A DNA stretch of 64,000 bases from Muscardinus avellanarius (GCA_963383645.1 OY726559.1:116108441-116172440), one strand, 5' to 3'; positions 1-11,177 are shown, counted from the first letter of the stretch. A program made the numbers and translations. Notes: a model not told the origin generated them from the sequence alone.

Positions 1-164
1 TGGTGGCTGCTGCTGCAAAGCCAGCTGTGTGTGTTCATCTGGCCAGGACGCAGGGCGCAGAGGAGCCAGAGGAGGCGGCGGGACAGCAGGAGACGTCAGG
101 CTGCGGCGCCAGCTTGGCCCTTGAATCCTTCTATCTTGCTCTTCAGTGCTCTGCACAGCCCAGC

Positions 165-548
165 TCAGCAGCAACCCCCAGACTGCTGGCCCCCGCCACA
201 GCTGCTGCCACTGCCGCCACTGCTGCCACAGCATCCACCACCGCCACCGCCGCTGCTACAGCAGCTGCTGCCACCACCGCTGCTCCCACAGCAGCCACCG
301 CCACCACCACTGCTGCAGCAGCCCGAGCTCTGGTGTCTGCGGTGAAGGGACCTGCGGGGCCGGTGGTGGCTCAGGCAGCAGCCGCCACCTCCACCCCCAG
401 AGCTGCAGCAGCCCCCGGAGCTGGAGCCGCAGCAGGAGGAGACCGGGGGACACTTGGGGGGACACTTGGGGGCGGGGCACTTGGGAGGGCACTTGGGGGC
501 GCACTTGGGAGGGGGCTGGCACTGCTGCTGGCTCTGCTGGCAGGACAT
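165..548 (-). CDS. Late cornified envelope protein, LCE1-like (127 aa), coding exon
   Basis: Structural precursor of the cornified envelope, normally cross-linked by transglutaminases in terminally differentiating keratinocytes. The protein starts [16 protein letters not shown], the conserved LCE N-terminus with the Gln/Lys used for cross-linking. Lys-Cys-Pro-Pro repeats follow (about residues 16-35), then Gly/Ser/Cys runs, a basic His/Arg patch ([15 protein letters not shown], about residues 58-72), and a second long Gly-Cys-Ser block ending QQSGGCC. At 127 aa it is slightly longer than typical LCE1 proteins because of extra glycine-cysteine repeats. The start lies 21 nt inside the exon, after an acceptor (TTTAG, AG at 571-570). 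The family call is secure; the member is not, since LCE1 paralogs differ mainly in repeat number. Antisense open frames across 1-617 are composition artefacts. Confidence 0.93.
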   Translation of the reverse strand: MSCQQSQQQCQPPPKCAPKCPPKCPAPKCPPKCPPVSSCCGSSSGGCCSSGGGGGGCCLSHHRPRRSLHRRHQSSGCCSSGGGGGCCGSSGGGSSCCSSGGGGGGCCGSSGGSGSSCGGGQQSGGCC

Positions 549-941
549 CTTGGTGAGGCTTTGATAGACCTAAATGATAAAACAGAAACATATATAGAAA
601 CTCAATATCTAAAATAAATATCTAATTTAGATATCAATATCTAAATTAAAATTTTTCTTATTTGGAAATCCAGGGTGATATAGGGAAGGATTTCCCAACT
701 AGGCGCATCGATAGAAACCTCTTGGAAAGAAGGAACGTGTCTTCTTTCTGTCTCTCTAGGACGTTCCATGGTTCTTGGCATGTGTGAAGGAGTTACCTAG
801 TTTATTTTGAGCAACACTTGAAATACTGGAATAGATGTCTCAGGCCATTGCAAAGATCTGGTAAGTATTGCAATTCTGCCCACATGAATCTATTTAGAAA
901 TGGAGTTCAGAAATAGGTAAAAATCACATATATCATATATA

Positions 942-1137
942 GGTCTGGGGGCACATGCCTAAGATCCCAGTAGTTAGGAGGCTGAGACAGGAGGATCCTA
1001 GGTTCAAGGCCAGCCTCAGCGACTCAGTGAAGCCCTTGACAACTTAGTAAGCTGATTTCAAAATAAAAAATAAAAAATAAAAAAAACTGAGGTGGAGCTC
1101 AGAAGTAGAATGCCCCTTGGTTCAATCCCTAGTACCT
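942..1137 (+). repeat. B1-ID dimeric SINE in the LCE1-like intron
   Basis: 7SL-like head (GGAGGCTGAGACAGGAGGA) followed by an A-rich linker and a tRNA-like tail ending CCCTAGTACC. Inserted antisense to the host gene. Confidence 0.85.
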
Positions 1138-1331
1138 CAAATGTATCAATACCGATATATATTTGGGATATACATAATCCTCCACATTAGTCCAGTCTTT
1201 GGTAGGGCTGCAGCAACCCCCAACCACTTATCATCTCCCCTTTGGACCAAAGCGACAGCCTTTCCCAGGTCGGTTCCTGCTTTTTCCAGAGCACACCATG
1301 CCTCCTGACCATGTCCTTGTTCTTGGTCATC

Positions 1332-1386
1332 CCTCCTCCTCCTCCTCCTCCTCCTCCTCCTCCTCCTCCTCCTCCTCCTCCTCCTC
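1332..1386 (+). repeat. (CCT)n microsatellite
   Basis: About 18 uninterrupted trinucleotide units inside the LCE1-like intron, about 90 bp downstream of the splice donor in transcript orientation. Confidence 0.95.
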
Positions 1387-1477
1387 CACGCCCCGCTACT
1401 CCCTTTCCCAGAGTCTCTCTCTAGCCCCATCTCCATCCTGCTAGGAGGCCCCTCCAGCGTCCCATAGAAACACTCAC

Positions 1478-1525
1478 CTTGTTCTCAGACACAGCCACGG
1501 ATGCGTCTCAGAGGAGGCAGACGGA
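1478..1525 (-). other. Non-coding exon 1 of the LCE1-like gene at 165-548
   Basis: On the minus strand the exon ends ...GAGAACAAG followed by the donor GTGAGTG (GT at 1477-1476). The 5' end is estimated from the TATA box about 30 bp upstream, so 1525 is approximate. It is spliced to exon 2, whose first base is 569; the roughly 0.9-kb intron holds a SINE and a (CCT)n tract. The sequence matches exon 1 of the paralog near 30974-31022. Confidence 0.75.
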
Positions 1526-1549
1526 TGAGGAGCCAGCAGCAGGGACGCC

Positions 1550-1656
1550 TTTTATATAGGCTCCCAGGACCGGGCATCAGATGAGCCAAGCCTCTGGAAG
1601 GAGCGGACGTGCTTGTTGTGTAAGTGGACTGCATGCAGGGTTAGTCCTGACATTCC
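1550..1656 (-). promoter_or_regulatory. Promoter of the first LCE1-like gene
   Basis: TATA box TATATAAAA at 1558-1550 (minus strand). Upstream are a C/EBP-like site TTACACAAC (rc of 1615-1623), a conserved CCAGAGGCTTGG block, and TCAGGACTAACC (rc of about 1639-1650). The same elements in the same order and spacing precede the paralogous gene at 31045-31156, so these roughly 110 bp look like a conserved proximal promoter. Confidence 0.7.
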
Positions 1657-1659
1657 CCG

Positions 1660-3700
1660 GCTTCTTTATTCTTTCTGTGTGGACCAGGTGTTGTGGGAAT
1701 GCACAGACTCCCCGTCTGGGGCATGACGGGGTGCTGGGAAAGATGGATACTTCTTGTGAGTCAGACCCTTTTCTAGGCTGGGGTCTCAAGGCACAGGCTC
1801 AGGACTTTGGCTTTAGCAGGGGGTCCACCGCTCTGGGTAACTTCCTTCCCAACCTCTCTCCTGACCCTCAGGAAGAGCTTTTGACACTAGAGAGTCCAAG
1901 TCCACATCAAATAGAGCTTCCAACACATTGCAGCTGAATTTCAGCTGGAGGCAATGTGCCTCCCCTGGGTGGGTCAATCCTGAGTGGCTGGTCTACCCCA
2001 GGTCTCATCTAGTCTCATAGAAAAAGTATTCGCCACACTCTTAGACCAGACCAAGAGCCCACTGCTACCTGGGGAGAGAGATGCCCCTCCGTCAGGGTAC
2101 CCTAGCCTTCAGATTTCTCCTCCAAGAGCTGTTCAGCCTGGAATTCAAAGGTTGGCGTATCTGCCTGCTTCTACCTAGATTACCAATGGATGTGTAGCTC
2201 TCAAAGGGTCTCTTGAGTAGAAGTGTCTGAGGTTTGTGTTGAGCGTTGTGCGTGTGATTCTGCCCCTTTTAAATCACTCATGAAAACTAGTCAGGGAGCC
2301 GAAGATTGTGCCACTCCAGGAACCGCTTCCGAAAAGAATCTCTCTGTGTCAAGTGTTGGAGTGTGTATGCACACACACACCTCTTACAACTATCCAAAAA
2401 ATACTGTCCTTTTCCTCAATGATAAGGAGCTCTTAATGAGAAAAATATCATTCTCATCTGTGAAAACAATTCTTCCCTTCCCCATCAAAACACCTGAAAC
2501 AGATAAGAAACATAAAGAAGTGTGGAATGAGTTTCTCTTACTTTCAGAAAGGTTATAAAGGCAACTGACTCCTAATACAGCAAATAATATTAATTTCTCT
2601 TTCCATATATATATTATATATCTTGTATATTAGTATATTATATATGTGATAGTATATGCATACAATAATATAACATATTATATAATACAGTATATGATAT
2701 ATAATATAAGTGGTATTATATACTATGTAATCACAAAGTACTTTGGGAGATACCTATTATGTAAAACAGATGCCTGATGATGACCAAGTTTTAACACATA
2801 TGAAGTTGTTAATGAGGGCAAGAGAGATGACGAAATCCCTGCATTTTCTCTCTATGAAAACAGAAATTATCTGCTTTTATAGTAACTTCTGCTATTTCCA
2901 ACTCAGAAAATGAGCACTGGCATGCATGGGTGGGGTTGTTGGGAAGGGAATACTTTTGTGGCCAGTGTATCTATGGGAATTTCTTCCTATCAGCCACATT
3001 TCTCTTTCAGCTCAATGCCACGTGTCCCCAGTGTCTATGACTGGCAGGTTGGCTATGGACGGCTGTTGTAACCAGCAGCAGCATATCTGAGCCTTTAATC
3101 TGTACCCAGCACTGCCCTAGCTATGTGAAAAATGAAGGTGAATTAATCTAGGAAAAATGAATATATGACTAATCTCTGAAGAGGGATTTGATAAAATGTA
3201 GGGTTAGATCATAAAGTAAACTCTTGGAAAATTCAAAATAACAGCCCATCTATAATATAACCTGTATCATCTTTACATTTAGGCTTTCTTCCTAAGTTTA
3301 AACAAATTGAATAAAAGCTGGAAAGACTTATAATTATTAGAAAGTTGGCCACAATTATATCATTATTTATAGGTGGAGGGTATAAACTATTTTAATGTAA
3401 GAAATTTGTATTAATTAGAAAGCCTTCCTAGTAAGATATCAGATACTAATATAACTTAGATTGAAATTAGGAACAGAAATGACAATTTCCATAATAGCCC
3501 CCAAGTTCAAAGTTAGAAATCAATTTGATAAAAAATTAGAACCTAAATTAAAATAACTATGAAACAACCCACAAAAGAGTTAAGTAAGTGGAGAAACATA
3601 CTCTTCTTTTTGAAGAAAAGAAATTTGTTTTTCTATGCCAATTTGTAGTCTTCATAAAGACCCTGTCAAAATTCAAATTTTGTTGAGAACATAAATTACC
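1660..3700. other. Intergenic, no gene recognised
   Basis: Unique-looking sequence upstream of the first LCE1-like promoter. It includes a very AT-rich TATATA-like stretch at about 2600-2720. The open frames here (for example 1581-1937, 2223-2558) lack family signatures or splice context. Confidence 0.6.
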
Positions 3701-3702
3701 GG

Positions 3703-3924
3703 CTATTTATTTATTTATTTATTTATTGTGGTACTGGGGGTGGAACCCAGGGGCATTCTACCTCCAGGATATACTCCCAGACCTATTTATACTTTATTTG
3801 GAAACAGGATCTTCACTAAGTTGCTGAGAGCCTCACTAAGTAGCTGAGGCTGGCTTCGAGCCTACGCAATCCTCCTGTCTCTGCCTCCCAAGTACTGGGA
3901 TTACAAATGTGCACTCACCCAGCT
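3703..3924 (-). repeat. B1-ID SINE
   Basis: Antisense copy with a TTTA-rich tail on its left, the ID part (GGTACTGGGGGTGGAACCC) and a head ending at CACCCAGCT. Confidence 0.85.
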
Positions 3925-4011
3925 TAATTACTAAGTTTTAAATGTCCTTCAAAAACCATTCATATTATTTGGAATTCTTCTTTATTTGGTGTTTGTTTGT
4001 TTGTTTGTTTA

Positions 4012-4192
4012 TGGTACTGGGGTTTCTGGAAACCCTTCTACTTCCGGGCTACACTCCCAGACCTATTTTATGTCTTTTTATTTGGAAACAGAGTCTCTTA
4101 AGCCAGAGAGGCTGGCTTCGAACCTGTGTGATCCTCCTGTCTCTGCCTCCCAAGCGCAGGGATTCCAAGAGTGCACCACCACGCCCAGCCTG
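4012..4192 (-). repeat. B1-ID SINE, CTTCTACC-type tail
   Basis: Belongs to the sub-type whose tRNA-like part reads GGTACTGGGGTTTCTGGAAACCC instead of the GGAACCCAGGGGC type. Confidence 0.85.
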
Positions 4193-4232
4193 GAATTCTT
4201 CTTTAAAATAGACTTATCTCTTAGCCCACATG

Positions 4233-4630
4233 TGTTAGTCAGCTTTCCGTTGCTGTGACAAGACACCTGAGGCAAGTCAACTTAAAGGAGAAAATGTTTA
4301 TTCTGACTCATGGTTTCTGAGGTTTCCCTCCATGGTCACTCAGACTTGTGGCTTTAGACCTGTGGCAGCACAGTGCATCAGGACAGGAGTATGTGGTAGA
4401 AGAATCTTCTCACTTCATAACATCCAAAGAACAAAGAGAGAGAGAAATATTGGGGTCCCGAAGAAGAAGGTCTTGGGGTTCCAAATTCCCCTTAGAAGAC
4501 ACGCCCTCAATGTCTTAACTTCCTTCCACTAGACTCTGCCTTCTGAACCCCCCACTACCTCCCAGTAGCATCAGTGGCCAAGCCTTTAACACAACAAGCT
4601 TTGGGGGATACTTTAAATCCAACTATAGCA
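4233..4630 (-). mobile_element. Solo LTR, MaLR-type (ERV3/MLT-MST-like)
   Basis: Terminal TG...CA in minus orientation (TGCTATAG ... CTAACA). The internal order matches mammalian apparent LTR-retrotransposon LTRs: a CCCCCAAAG segment near the start, a mid CTCTCTCT tract, GAATAAACATTTTCTCC, then CAGCAACGGAAAGCTGAC near the end. No internal sequence remains. The family call is from memory of the consensus type; the related copy at 9060-9412 supports it. Confidence 0.65.
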
Positions 4631-4639
4631 ATTTATTTG

Positions 4640-4985
4640 TTTGCCAATAATTTCTATCAATGTGTATCTGTGTGTATTTATACAATACTTTGGGTTATAA
4701 TTGAATGCTACATTATCTATTTAGTTTTTTCACTTTGTCCAGCTTTGGCTACTGGGAGTCTTCTCAGTTTGACTCACCTACCCCTTTAACAGGCCTATAA
4801 TTAGCTATTTTTGCTAATCAGCACTCACATTTTTTGTTGCATAATGGTATTTATTTTTTTTTATAGTCATATTCTTTTATTGCTCTTTGTTATTTACATA
4901 GAAATGATATTCCTAGGCTTTAGGGTAAGTATAAGTTTAATTTTATAAGAGACCACCAAACTATTTTCTAAAGTAGTTGTATGAG
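4640..4985. other. AT-rich intergenic sequence
   Basis: No gene or recognisable element. It is the left flank of the HAL1-like insertion; AGTTGTAT at 4975-4982 recurs at 7778-7785 and may be its target-site duplication. Confidence 0.5.
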
Positions 4986-5389
4986 TTTGCTCTTACTTCT
5001 TTATTTATTTATTTACTTATTTATTTATTTTATTGGTGCACTGTATTCATACATCATAGTGGGATACAAACTTTTGTAGACATAAATGCACACATCGCCC
5101 AGTCAGCCTCCACCCGATCCCCACCCCATTCCCTCCCCATCCCTCCTTGCCATGCTTGGCTTAGTGGTTGACATCTAGTATTATAGCAATTTATCCAAAA
5201 TTAAAAATGATAATCTCACATAACAGTTTCATTTGTCTGATACCAAACTTTTGATGACTTAAAGATAATATTTCAATATTTCTTTTTGTTTTCTTTCTTA
5301 CCAGAGAATTTTTTTTCTATTTTTTTAGGTGAAACTATCATATATTTATATATTTATTTTTCAGAAAAAATCTATCCTAATATGGAATA

Positions 5390-5995
5390 TGGATTCTAGA
5401 TACCCAAAACGATCTTGAAAAGAACAAAGCTAGAAGATATATATTTTCTAATTTTAAACCATATAAAGCTACAATAATTGAAACAGTGTAGTATTGTTCT
5501 AAAGGCAGATATATAAACCATTGGAGTTAAATACAAGCCTAGAGCTAAATTCTTCCCTATATTATCAAGTTATTTTTGACAAGGTTTCCATGAACATTTG
5601 GTGGTGGAAATAATAATCTTTTAACTAAATATTGTTGAAAAATAATAATTACATGGAAAAGAATAAAATTGGACCCTTACCTAATCCCATATACAAGTAT
5701 TAACTCAAAATAGATAAAAGACCTAAATATACATCTTAAGACTATAAACTTTTAGGAGAAAATCTGGGTCATAAAACCTCACAACATTGAAATTGGCAGT
5801 GATTTCTTGGATATGATTTCAATGGCACAGGCAACAGAAGAGTATACAAACTCCCTAAAAAATAAAAAAATATATTGTATATCCAAAGACAATGTAAACA
5901 GAGTTAAAAGTTACTAATAGAATGGGATAAAATATTTCCAAATGCTATATCTGAAGATATATTAATATTCCAACTAGAAATCCTAAAAATTAACA
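5390..5995 (+). repeat. L1 ORF2-derived segment, antisense within the HAL1-like 3' UTR
   Basis: On the plus strand this reads as a diverged sense L1 ORF2 fragment. It has the AAAGCTACAATAATTGAAAC, TAAACCATTGGAG, AAATTGGACCCTTACC and GAATGGGATAAAATATTTCC landmarks of the ORF2 C-terminal third, in the right order. It is therefore antisense relative to the host element. The corresponding segment is present in the 3' UTR of the full-length L1 at 20715-21260. Confidence 0.75.
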
Positions 5996-6072
5996 ACAAT
6001 AAAGGCAAACAATACCATTTAGAGATAGGTATAAGACTAACATAAATAATGAATCTCCACAGATAACCAATC

Positions 6073-6990
6073 TTAGTTGTCTGTTGGATGGAAAATCTTG
6101 TTTCTCTGGTTCTGGTGTGTGTTACCTATTTCTTCTTTGTAGTTAATCTCTTTGAGTATTTTCTCTAGTGCTGGTTTTGAATACATAAATTCCTTCAGTT
6201 TCTGTTTGTCATGGAAGCTTCTTATTTCTCCATCTAATTTGATAGAAAGTTTTTCTGGGTAGGAAATTTTTGGCTGGAAGTTGTTTTCTTTCAGAGTTTG
6301 GAATATGTTACTCCAAGCCCTTCTGGCTCTCATGACTTGGTTTGGGAAGTCTGGAGTGATTTTAATTGGTTTGCCTCTGAATGTCACTTGGCCCTTTGTT
6401 TTTGTTGCCTTTAAGATTCTCTGCTTGGCTTCCACATTGGTCATTTTGACAATGATGTGGCGTGGGGATCCTCTTCTCCGATCCTGTCTAAAGAGAGTTC
6501 TATAAGTTTCCTGGATCTGTGTATCAACCTCTTGCTCTATGTTTGGAAAATTTTCTGCTATTACTTCCTTGAAGAGATTGTTGATCCCTTTGGTATCACT
6601 TTCTTTTCCCTCCTCTATTCCAAGTATTCTTAGGTTAGCTCTCTTAAAATGGGCCCATATTTCTTCAATGTCAGATTCCTGCTGTTGGATATTTTTTTCT
6701 AGATTAGAAACTATGCGTTCATTTTTGGAATGATCATCTTCTAAGAGCGAGATTCTGTTCTCCATGTGGTCTAATCGGTTGTTTGTGCTTTGAATTGAGG
6801 CCTTTACTTCATTAATTGCATCCTTTATCTCTTTTTGGCTCTCTCTGAGTTCTTTTCGAAGCACCTCTATTATTTCTACAGTTATTTTCCTGATTTGATC
6901 TTCTAGAAATCTCTGATTTTCTGTTTTATCGGGTTCTGATGTTGTGGGGTTGTGGGCATTCATTGCTCCAGTGTTATTCCTCTTTCCCAT
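6073..6990 (-). CDS. L1 ORF1 protein (305 aa) of the HAL1-like element
   Basis: RNA-binding L1 ORF1p-type protein that packages L1 RNA. MGKRNN is chosen as start because the full-length L1 ORF1 in this window begins at the same place; an upstream in-frame ATG at 7035 adds 15 codons and has no counterpart there. A predicted coiled coil (about residues 60-120, NRLDHMENRISLLEDDHSKN) is followed by the RRM (LRILGIEEG) and the C-terminal basic domain (RRGSPRHIIVKM). It is open over its full length, with only scattered substitutions against the 15887-16804 copy. No ORF2 partner exists in this element, so any mobility would need one in trans. Confidence 0.85.
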   Translation of the reverse strand: MGKRNNTGAMNAHNPTTSEPDKTENQRFLEDQIRKITVEIIEVLRKELRESQKEIKDAINEVKASIQSTNNRLDHMENRISLLEDDHSKNERIVSNLEKNIQQQESDIEEIWAHFKRANLRILGIEEGKESDTKGINNLFKEVIAENFPNIEQEVDTQIQETYRTLFRQDRRRGSPRHIIVKMTNVEAKQRILKATKTKGQVTFRGKPIKITPDFPNQVMRARRAWSNIFQTLKENNFQPKISYPEKLSIKLDGEIRSFHDKQKLKEFMYSKPALEKILKEINYKEEIGNTHQNQRNKIFHPTDN

Positions 6991-7785
6991 GATTTCGGAA
7001 GTTTGTGCCTTCTCTGGGTTCTTCCCTTGGGTCACTATGACTTCACTTAAGGTGCTCTGGATCTAGAGTCTGTAGTATCTCAGACCCCACTACTCCTTTA
7101 CTGGGTTGTATCACAGAGTCTCCAACCCAGGGAGTCGATAGAGGCTGCTTTAGACTGTGGGGGGTGCCAGGTTGCACGTTCTCCTTTGGTGTGATATCTC
7201 TGCCACCGCCACTCCCCCACTGGGTCAAGTCCCAGGAAGTACAGTACTGGGATTTCTCCTCTGTGGCCCACAATTTGACTCACTGTTCTTGAGTTCGCAG
7301 ATGTAGCTGTACTGGACTCGTTGAATTCGCTGCTGCTGCCGCCGGTGGCAATATGGCGCCGCTGCTACGCCCTCGGCCGTGAGGCTGGCTTATTTCTTCT
7401 TGGTTTTGAATTCCACTCTGAGTTCTTGCAGCGTGTGCTGAGCTCAGCCACTGGGAGCTTTAGATGTTCCCTGCGCTGAAAAATCCCACCTGGCTGTTCC
7501 GCAGGGCTCACCTCAGCTTGCTGTAGCCGTCTGGTGAACTCGCCGCTGCCACCTGCAGTATGGCGCTGCTGCCGCGTCCTTGGGCGTGAGGCCGGTGTAT
7601 CTCCTCTGTGGCTCTGAGCTCTGTTCTTAGACCGCTTTCTCTCTGGAGCCTGGTGATTTTTTTGTTTCTTTGGTGATGGTGTTTTCTGGCTATGAAAGGC
7701 ACTGATTTTGTGGTAATGGAGATTGGTTGTTAGCGGGGCTCTTAAGCCCCGCTTTTCTCAGTCGCCATCTTCCCGGAAGTTGTAT

Positions 7786-8167
7786 AATTGTATTTAGAAA
7801 CTAAGACCTGGATGCCAGCGGTGCTCACCACTGCTGGGGTATCACTGCTTCTAGGCCCTCCCAGAAGACAGAGGGAGGTAACACACATGTACACAGCAGT
7901 GCATGTCACACATACATCATATACACCTATAATTGTCTGTCTACACAACATGATAGCTTTTAATTCAACATTATCAATAAGCACATTAGAAGTTATTTTG
8001 ATTATCTTGGTCTTCTATAACAGAAAAACCTAGAATGAGTGGCTTAACTATTTATTTCTCGGATTTCTGGAGTTTGGAAATTCTAAACAAGGTCTGGGCC
8101 AGTTTGGTTCTTGGGGAGGGCCCTCTCCTCCTGGACTGTAGATGGTGTCTTCTTGATATATATCTTT

Positions 8168-8232
<65 letters not shown>

Positions 8233-9059
8233 GTCTTTTTGTCCCCTTATAGGTCATGAATCCCATAGTGAAGATTCTACTCTCATAACCCAATCTAAGT
8301 CAAGGACCACCTGAAAATACCAACACATCGAGAGTTCGGGCTTTATTATAGGAATTGGGTTAAGGGCAAATATGTGGTTCACAACAGATGTGAATGACAT
8401 CATTTCCTAATCCTCTTCCCCCAGCCACCAGGTTCTAGCGACTCTGCCCACTTGCTGATCTCCTAACACACCAAGAATACTTCTTACCCACATCCTTTGT
8501 GCTTGCTTGTTCAGATACCGGGAAAAAAAATACTTCTAAATGGAAAACAGACTATTCTCTAATTTCACTTGAGGTCCCTGCTTGAATATCATTTCTCAAA
8601 ATGTCCCTTTTCTTTTTTACCATAATAGAAAACTAAACACAAACACCATTATACTCCATCTTCACCACACTATGACGTTACAAATATATCTGTTTCTTGT
8701 CTTTCTTTCCCACTGGAATAAAGGTTAAATCAGTTTTGACCATTGTTACATCCTTTAATGTGCTAATGCAGACAAGTAGATTTTCTCCTTTTTGCATACT
8801 TTCGTTTGTACATTGTAGTCTCACATTGTAATGAAGTTCAGAGTGATCCAAATCTATTTTTTTTTTGTTAAAAAAAAAAACGACCTTGCATTTCTAGACT
8901 GGTCACTGATCAAACATAACAGATTGACTTTTTGTGCATGCTGCTGATCTAATTACCTAGATTCTGGTTATTAGCTTCCATATAGTTCTTTACAACAGAT
9001 ATTGACTTAACATTCTTTAGAGAAATCCTAGTCCAGATGTGGTATGCATGCCTATCTTC
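7786..9059. other. Intergenic, no gene recognised
   Basis: Apart from the (GA)n tract I see no coding signature, RNA gene or repeat I can name here. Confidence 0.5.
8171..8228 (+). repeat. (GA)n microsatellite
   Basis: About 29 dinucleotide units without interruption. Confidence 0.97.
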
Positions 9060-9412
9060 TGTGCTCGTCAGCTTTCCATTACTGTAATAAACACCTGAGA
9101 TAATCAACTTATAAAGAAAAAAAGGATTATTTTGGCTCACAGTCTTGGAGATTTCAGTTCATGATCAGTTGGTCCCGTTACTTGGATCTAGTGTGGCAAA
9201 GCATGATAGTGACTCATGGTTGAGAAAGCAATCCACCTTGTGACTGGAGTGAGAATGCCCACAGTCCCTTTTGAGGACATTCTCCAGTGACCAAGGCCTC
9301 CCACTAGCTCCCACTTCATCAAAGTTCCACCATCTCCTATTAATGTCAAGATCTGGAGACCAAATCTTGGCTGTGTGCACCTTTGGGTACATTCAGGTTT
9401 CAAATTATATCA
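9060..9412 (-). mobile_element. Solo LTR, MaLR-type
   Basis: In minus orientation it starts TGATATAATTTGAAACC and ends GGAAAGCTGACGAGCACA. It shares the terminal motif, the GAGCCAAAATAA signal region and the TAGTGGGAGG block with the LTR at 4233-4630, but is a separate, diverged insertion. Confidence 0.65.
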
Positions 9413-9458
9413 TCTTCTGATCATTACTATGATTTTGTAGATTTTTTTTTGTGTGTGT

Positions 9459-9642
9459 GGTACTGGGGTTCCTGGGGTTCCTGGAAACCCTTCTACCTCC
9501 GGGCTACACTTCCAGATCTATTTTATAGTTTTATTTGGAAACAGGGTATCTTAAGCCAGCAAGGCTGGCTTTGAACCTGCGTGATCCTCCTGTCTCCGCC
9601 TCCAAGCACGGGGATTACAAGCGTGCGCCACCACACCCGGCT
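9459..9642 (-). repeat. B1-ID SINE, CTTCTACC-type tail
   Basis: Complete antisense copy from GGTACTGGGG to CACCACACCCGGCT. Confidence 0.88.
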
Positions 9643-9733
9643 GATTTGTAGATTTCATAAGCATGATACTTGTTTGTTCTTTGAGGTTCTAATTTTTTGA
9701 AAATTCCACTTTATTTTTTATTTTATTTTTATT

Positions 9734-9908
9734 CTGGTACTGGGATTAAACCAGGGACATTCTTCCTCTAAGATACACCCTCAATCTTTCTTCATTTTTC
9801 ATTTTGAAACAGGGTCTCACTAAGTTGCCGAGGCCGGCACTGAACCTACAATTCTCCTGTCTCAGCCTCCCAAGTACTGAGATCACAAGCATGTGCCACC
9901 ATGCCTGG
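9734..9908 (-). repeat. B1-ID SINE, diverged
   Basis: GGTACTGGGATTAAACCAGG to GTGCCACCATGCCTGG; several internal changes suggest an older copy. Confidence 0.8.
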
Positions 9909-10954
9909 TGCCCCACTTTAGAATCAGAGGCCAGGCACCAGACATTCATTCATCCATTAAATAATAGTATGTACCTGTTACATTCCAAAAATCAATGTGC
10001 TACGTGCAGAGGATATACTCATGAGCAAGACAGAAGTGGTCCCTACACCATATACTGTCTACCGTCAAGTGTCTTCACTCCGACATGGCTGTGTGCGTGC
10101 TCTTCTGCACTGCCAGGGCAGGAAGACTGAGAGGCAGAGGGACCAGATGCCCTTAGAAGCTGGATACCTGTTGAGTCTGTAGATGGGATACACTTGGTTA
10201 AGGTTGGGAGGTGAGAGGGTAGTAGAAGCCATTTTGCTCTTGACCACCGTCTCCACTGGTCCCAAGGGCTTCAGCAGCAGAGCGGCAGCTTGGCCAGGGA
10301 GGATATCAGCAGCTACCCTAAAAGCCATGGCAAATGTGGGTCATGAGCCAAGGGCTGGGGGCTGCTTTCTCATCCCCTGGTGGCACCGTCCATGATGCTT
10401 GGCTTATCTGGATTACAGAAGTAAGAGATTCCTGACATTTGGGAAATAATGTTTTCCTGATTTTGCTTCTTTAGTCCTCCCAACATTCTTTTAAAAATAG
10501 TTTTAAAATGTATTTTATTTCCTTCCATTTGTATGTTGTAAAAAATCCAAGGTAAAACATTAACTTTGTGTTCAGAAATAGAGGAACGTCCTTTAAACAC
10601 AGGCACTGAATTCATCTCAAGAACGATTAGGTTTCCATAATGGAGAACAAACTTGCACATTAGAAAAGTGAGGAACTGAAGTCCTTACAAAGCTGTACTC
10701 ATTTACCACCAGCTCCCGACCCCCCAGCCAGTGCCCACGCAGCAGCTGGGAGGCTGCGCCCTCCGCCCCGAGAGAGGTGCTGTGCGGCCGGCTCTGCGAG
10801 GACGCAGCTCCTAGAGATACAATCCATAACTTGAGAGCTGTTGGCTGCATTCTCTGTATCTCTGCACTGTCATCACCCGCCCTCCATCTCCCAACACTCT
10901 GGAAATCAATTTCTAATTTGATGCTTCTTTGTTTGAAAGAGTCACAGTGGTTCT
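9909..10954. other. Intergenic, no gene recognised
   Basis: Mixed-composition sequence; the open frames at 10065-10395 and 10617-10850 match nothing I recognise. Confidence 0.5.
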
Positions 10955-10994
10955 TTCTCTTTCTTTCTTTCTTTCTTTCTTCCTTCCTTCCTTC

Positions 10995-11072
<78 letters not shown>
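10955..11072 (+). repeat. (CTTT)n followed by (GT)n
   Basis: TTTC/TTCC tract to about 11029, then about 20 GT units; it abuts SINE-like sequence to the right. Confidence 0.95.
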
Positions 11073-11076
<4 letters not shown>

Positions 11077-11177
11077 TTCTGGAGATTAAACCCTATAGCA
11101 TTCTGAGTCTGAGCTACATCCCAACCCTATTTTATTTATTTGTTTGTTTGTTTACGTATTTATTTTTTTATTTATTG

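Larger units (their letters stand above)
5000..7775 (-). mobile_element. HAL1-like L1 element: 5' UTR and ORF1 kept, ORF2 absent
   Basis: Read on the minus strand it begins GGGAAGATGGCGACTGAG, a typical full-length L1 5' end. It has a roughly 0.78-kb 5' UTR, an intact ORF1 (6990 to 6073) and then, directly after the ORF1 stop, an L1 3' UTR of about 1.05 kb ending in an A/T-rich tail (near 5000-5030). The 3' UTR matches that of the full-length L1 at 20720-21620, including the G-rich polypurine tract and GCACCAATAAA. The whole 3.8-kb ORF2 is missing. Such ORF1-only L1 derivatives are known as HAL1. A one-off deletion is the alternative. Confidence 0.75.

Noticed and set aside
3..617. Long Ala/Thr-rich plus-strand frame opposite the first LCE gene
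   Set aside because: Exact antisense of the LCE1-like coding exon; the frame is open only because of the GC-rich Cys/Gly codons on the other strand.
4975..7785. AGTTGTAT on both sides of the HAL1-like element as a proven target-site duplication
   Set aside because: Only 8 bp match, and the left copy is separated from the A/T tail by about 14 bp, so it is kept as a possibility only.
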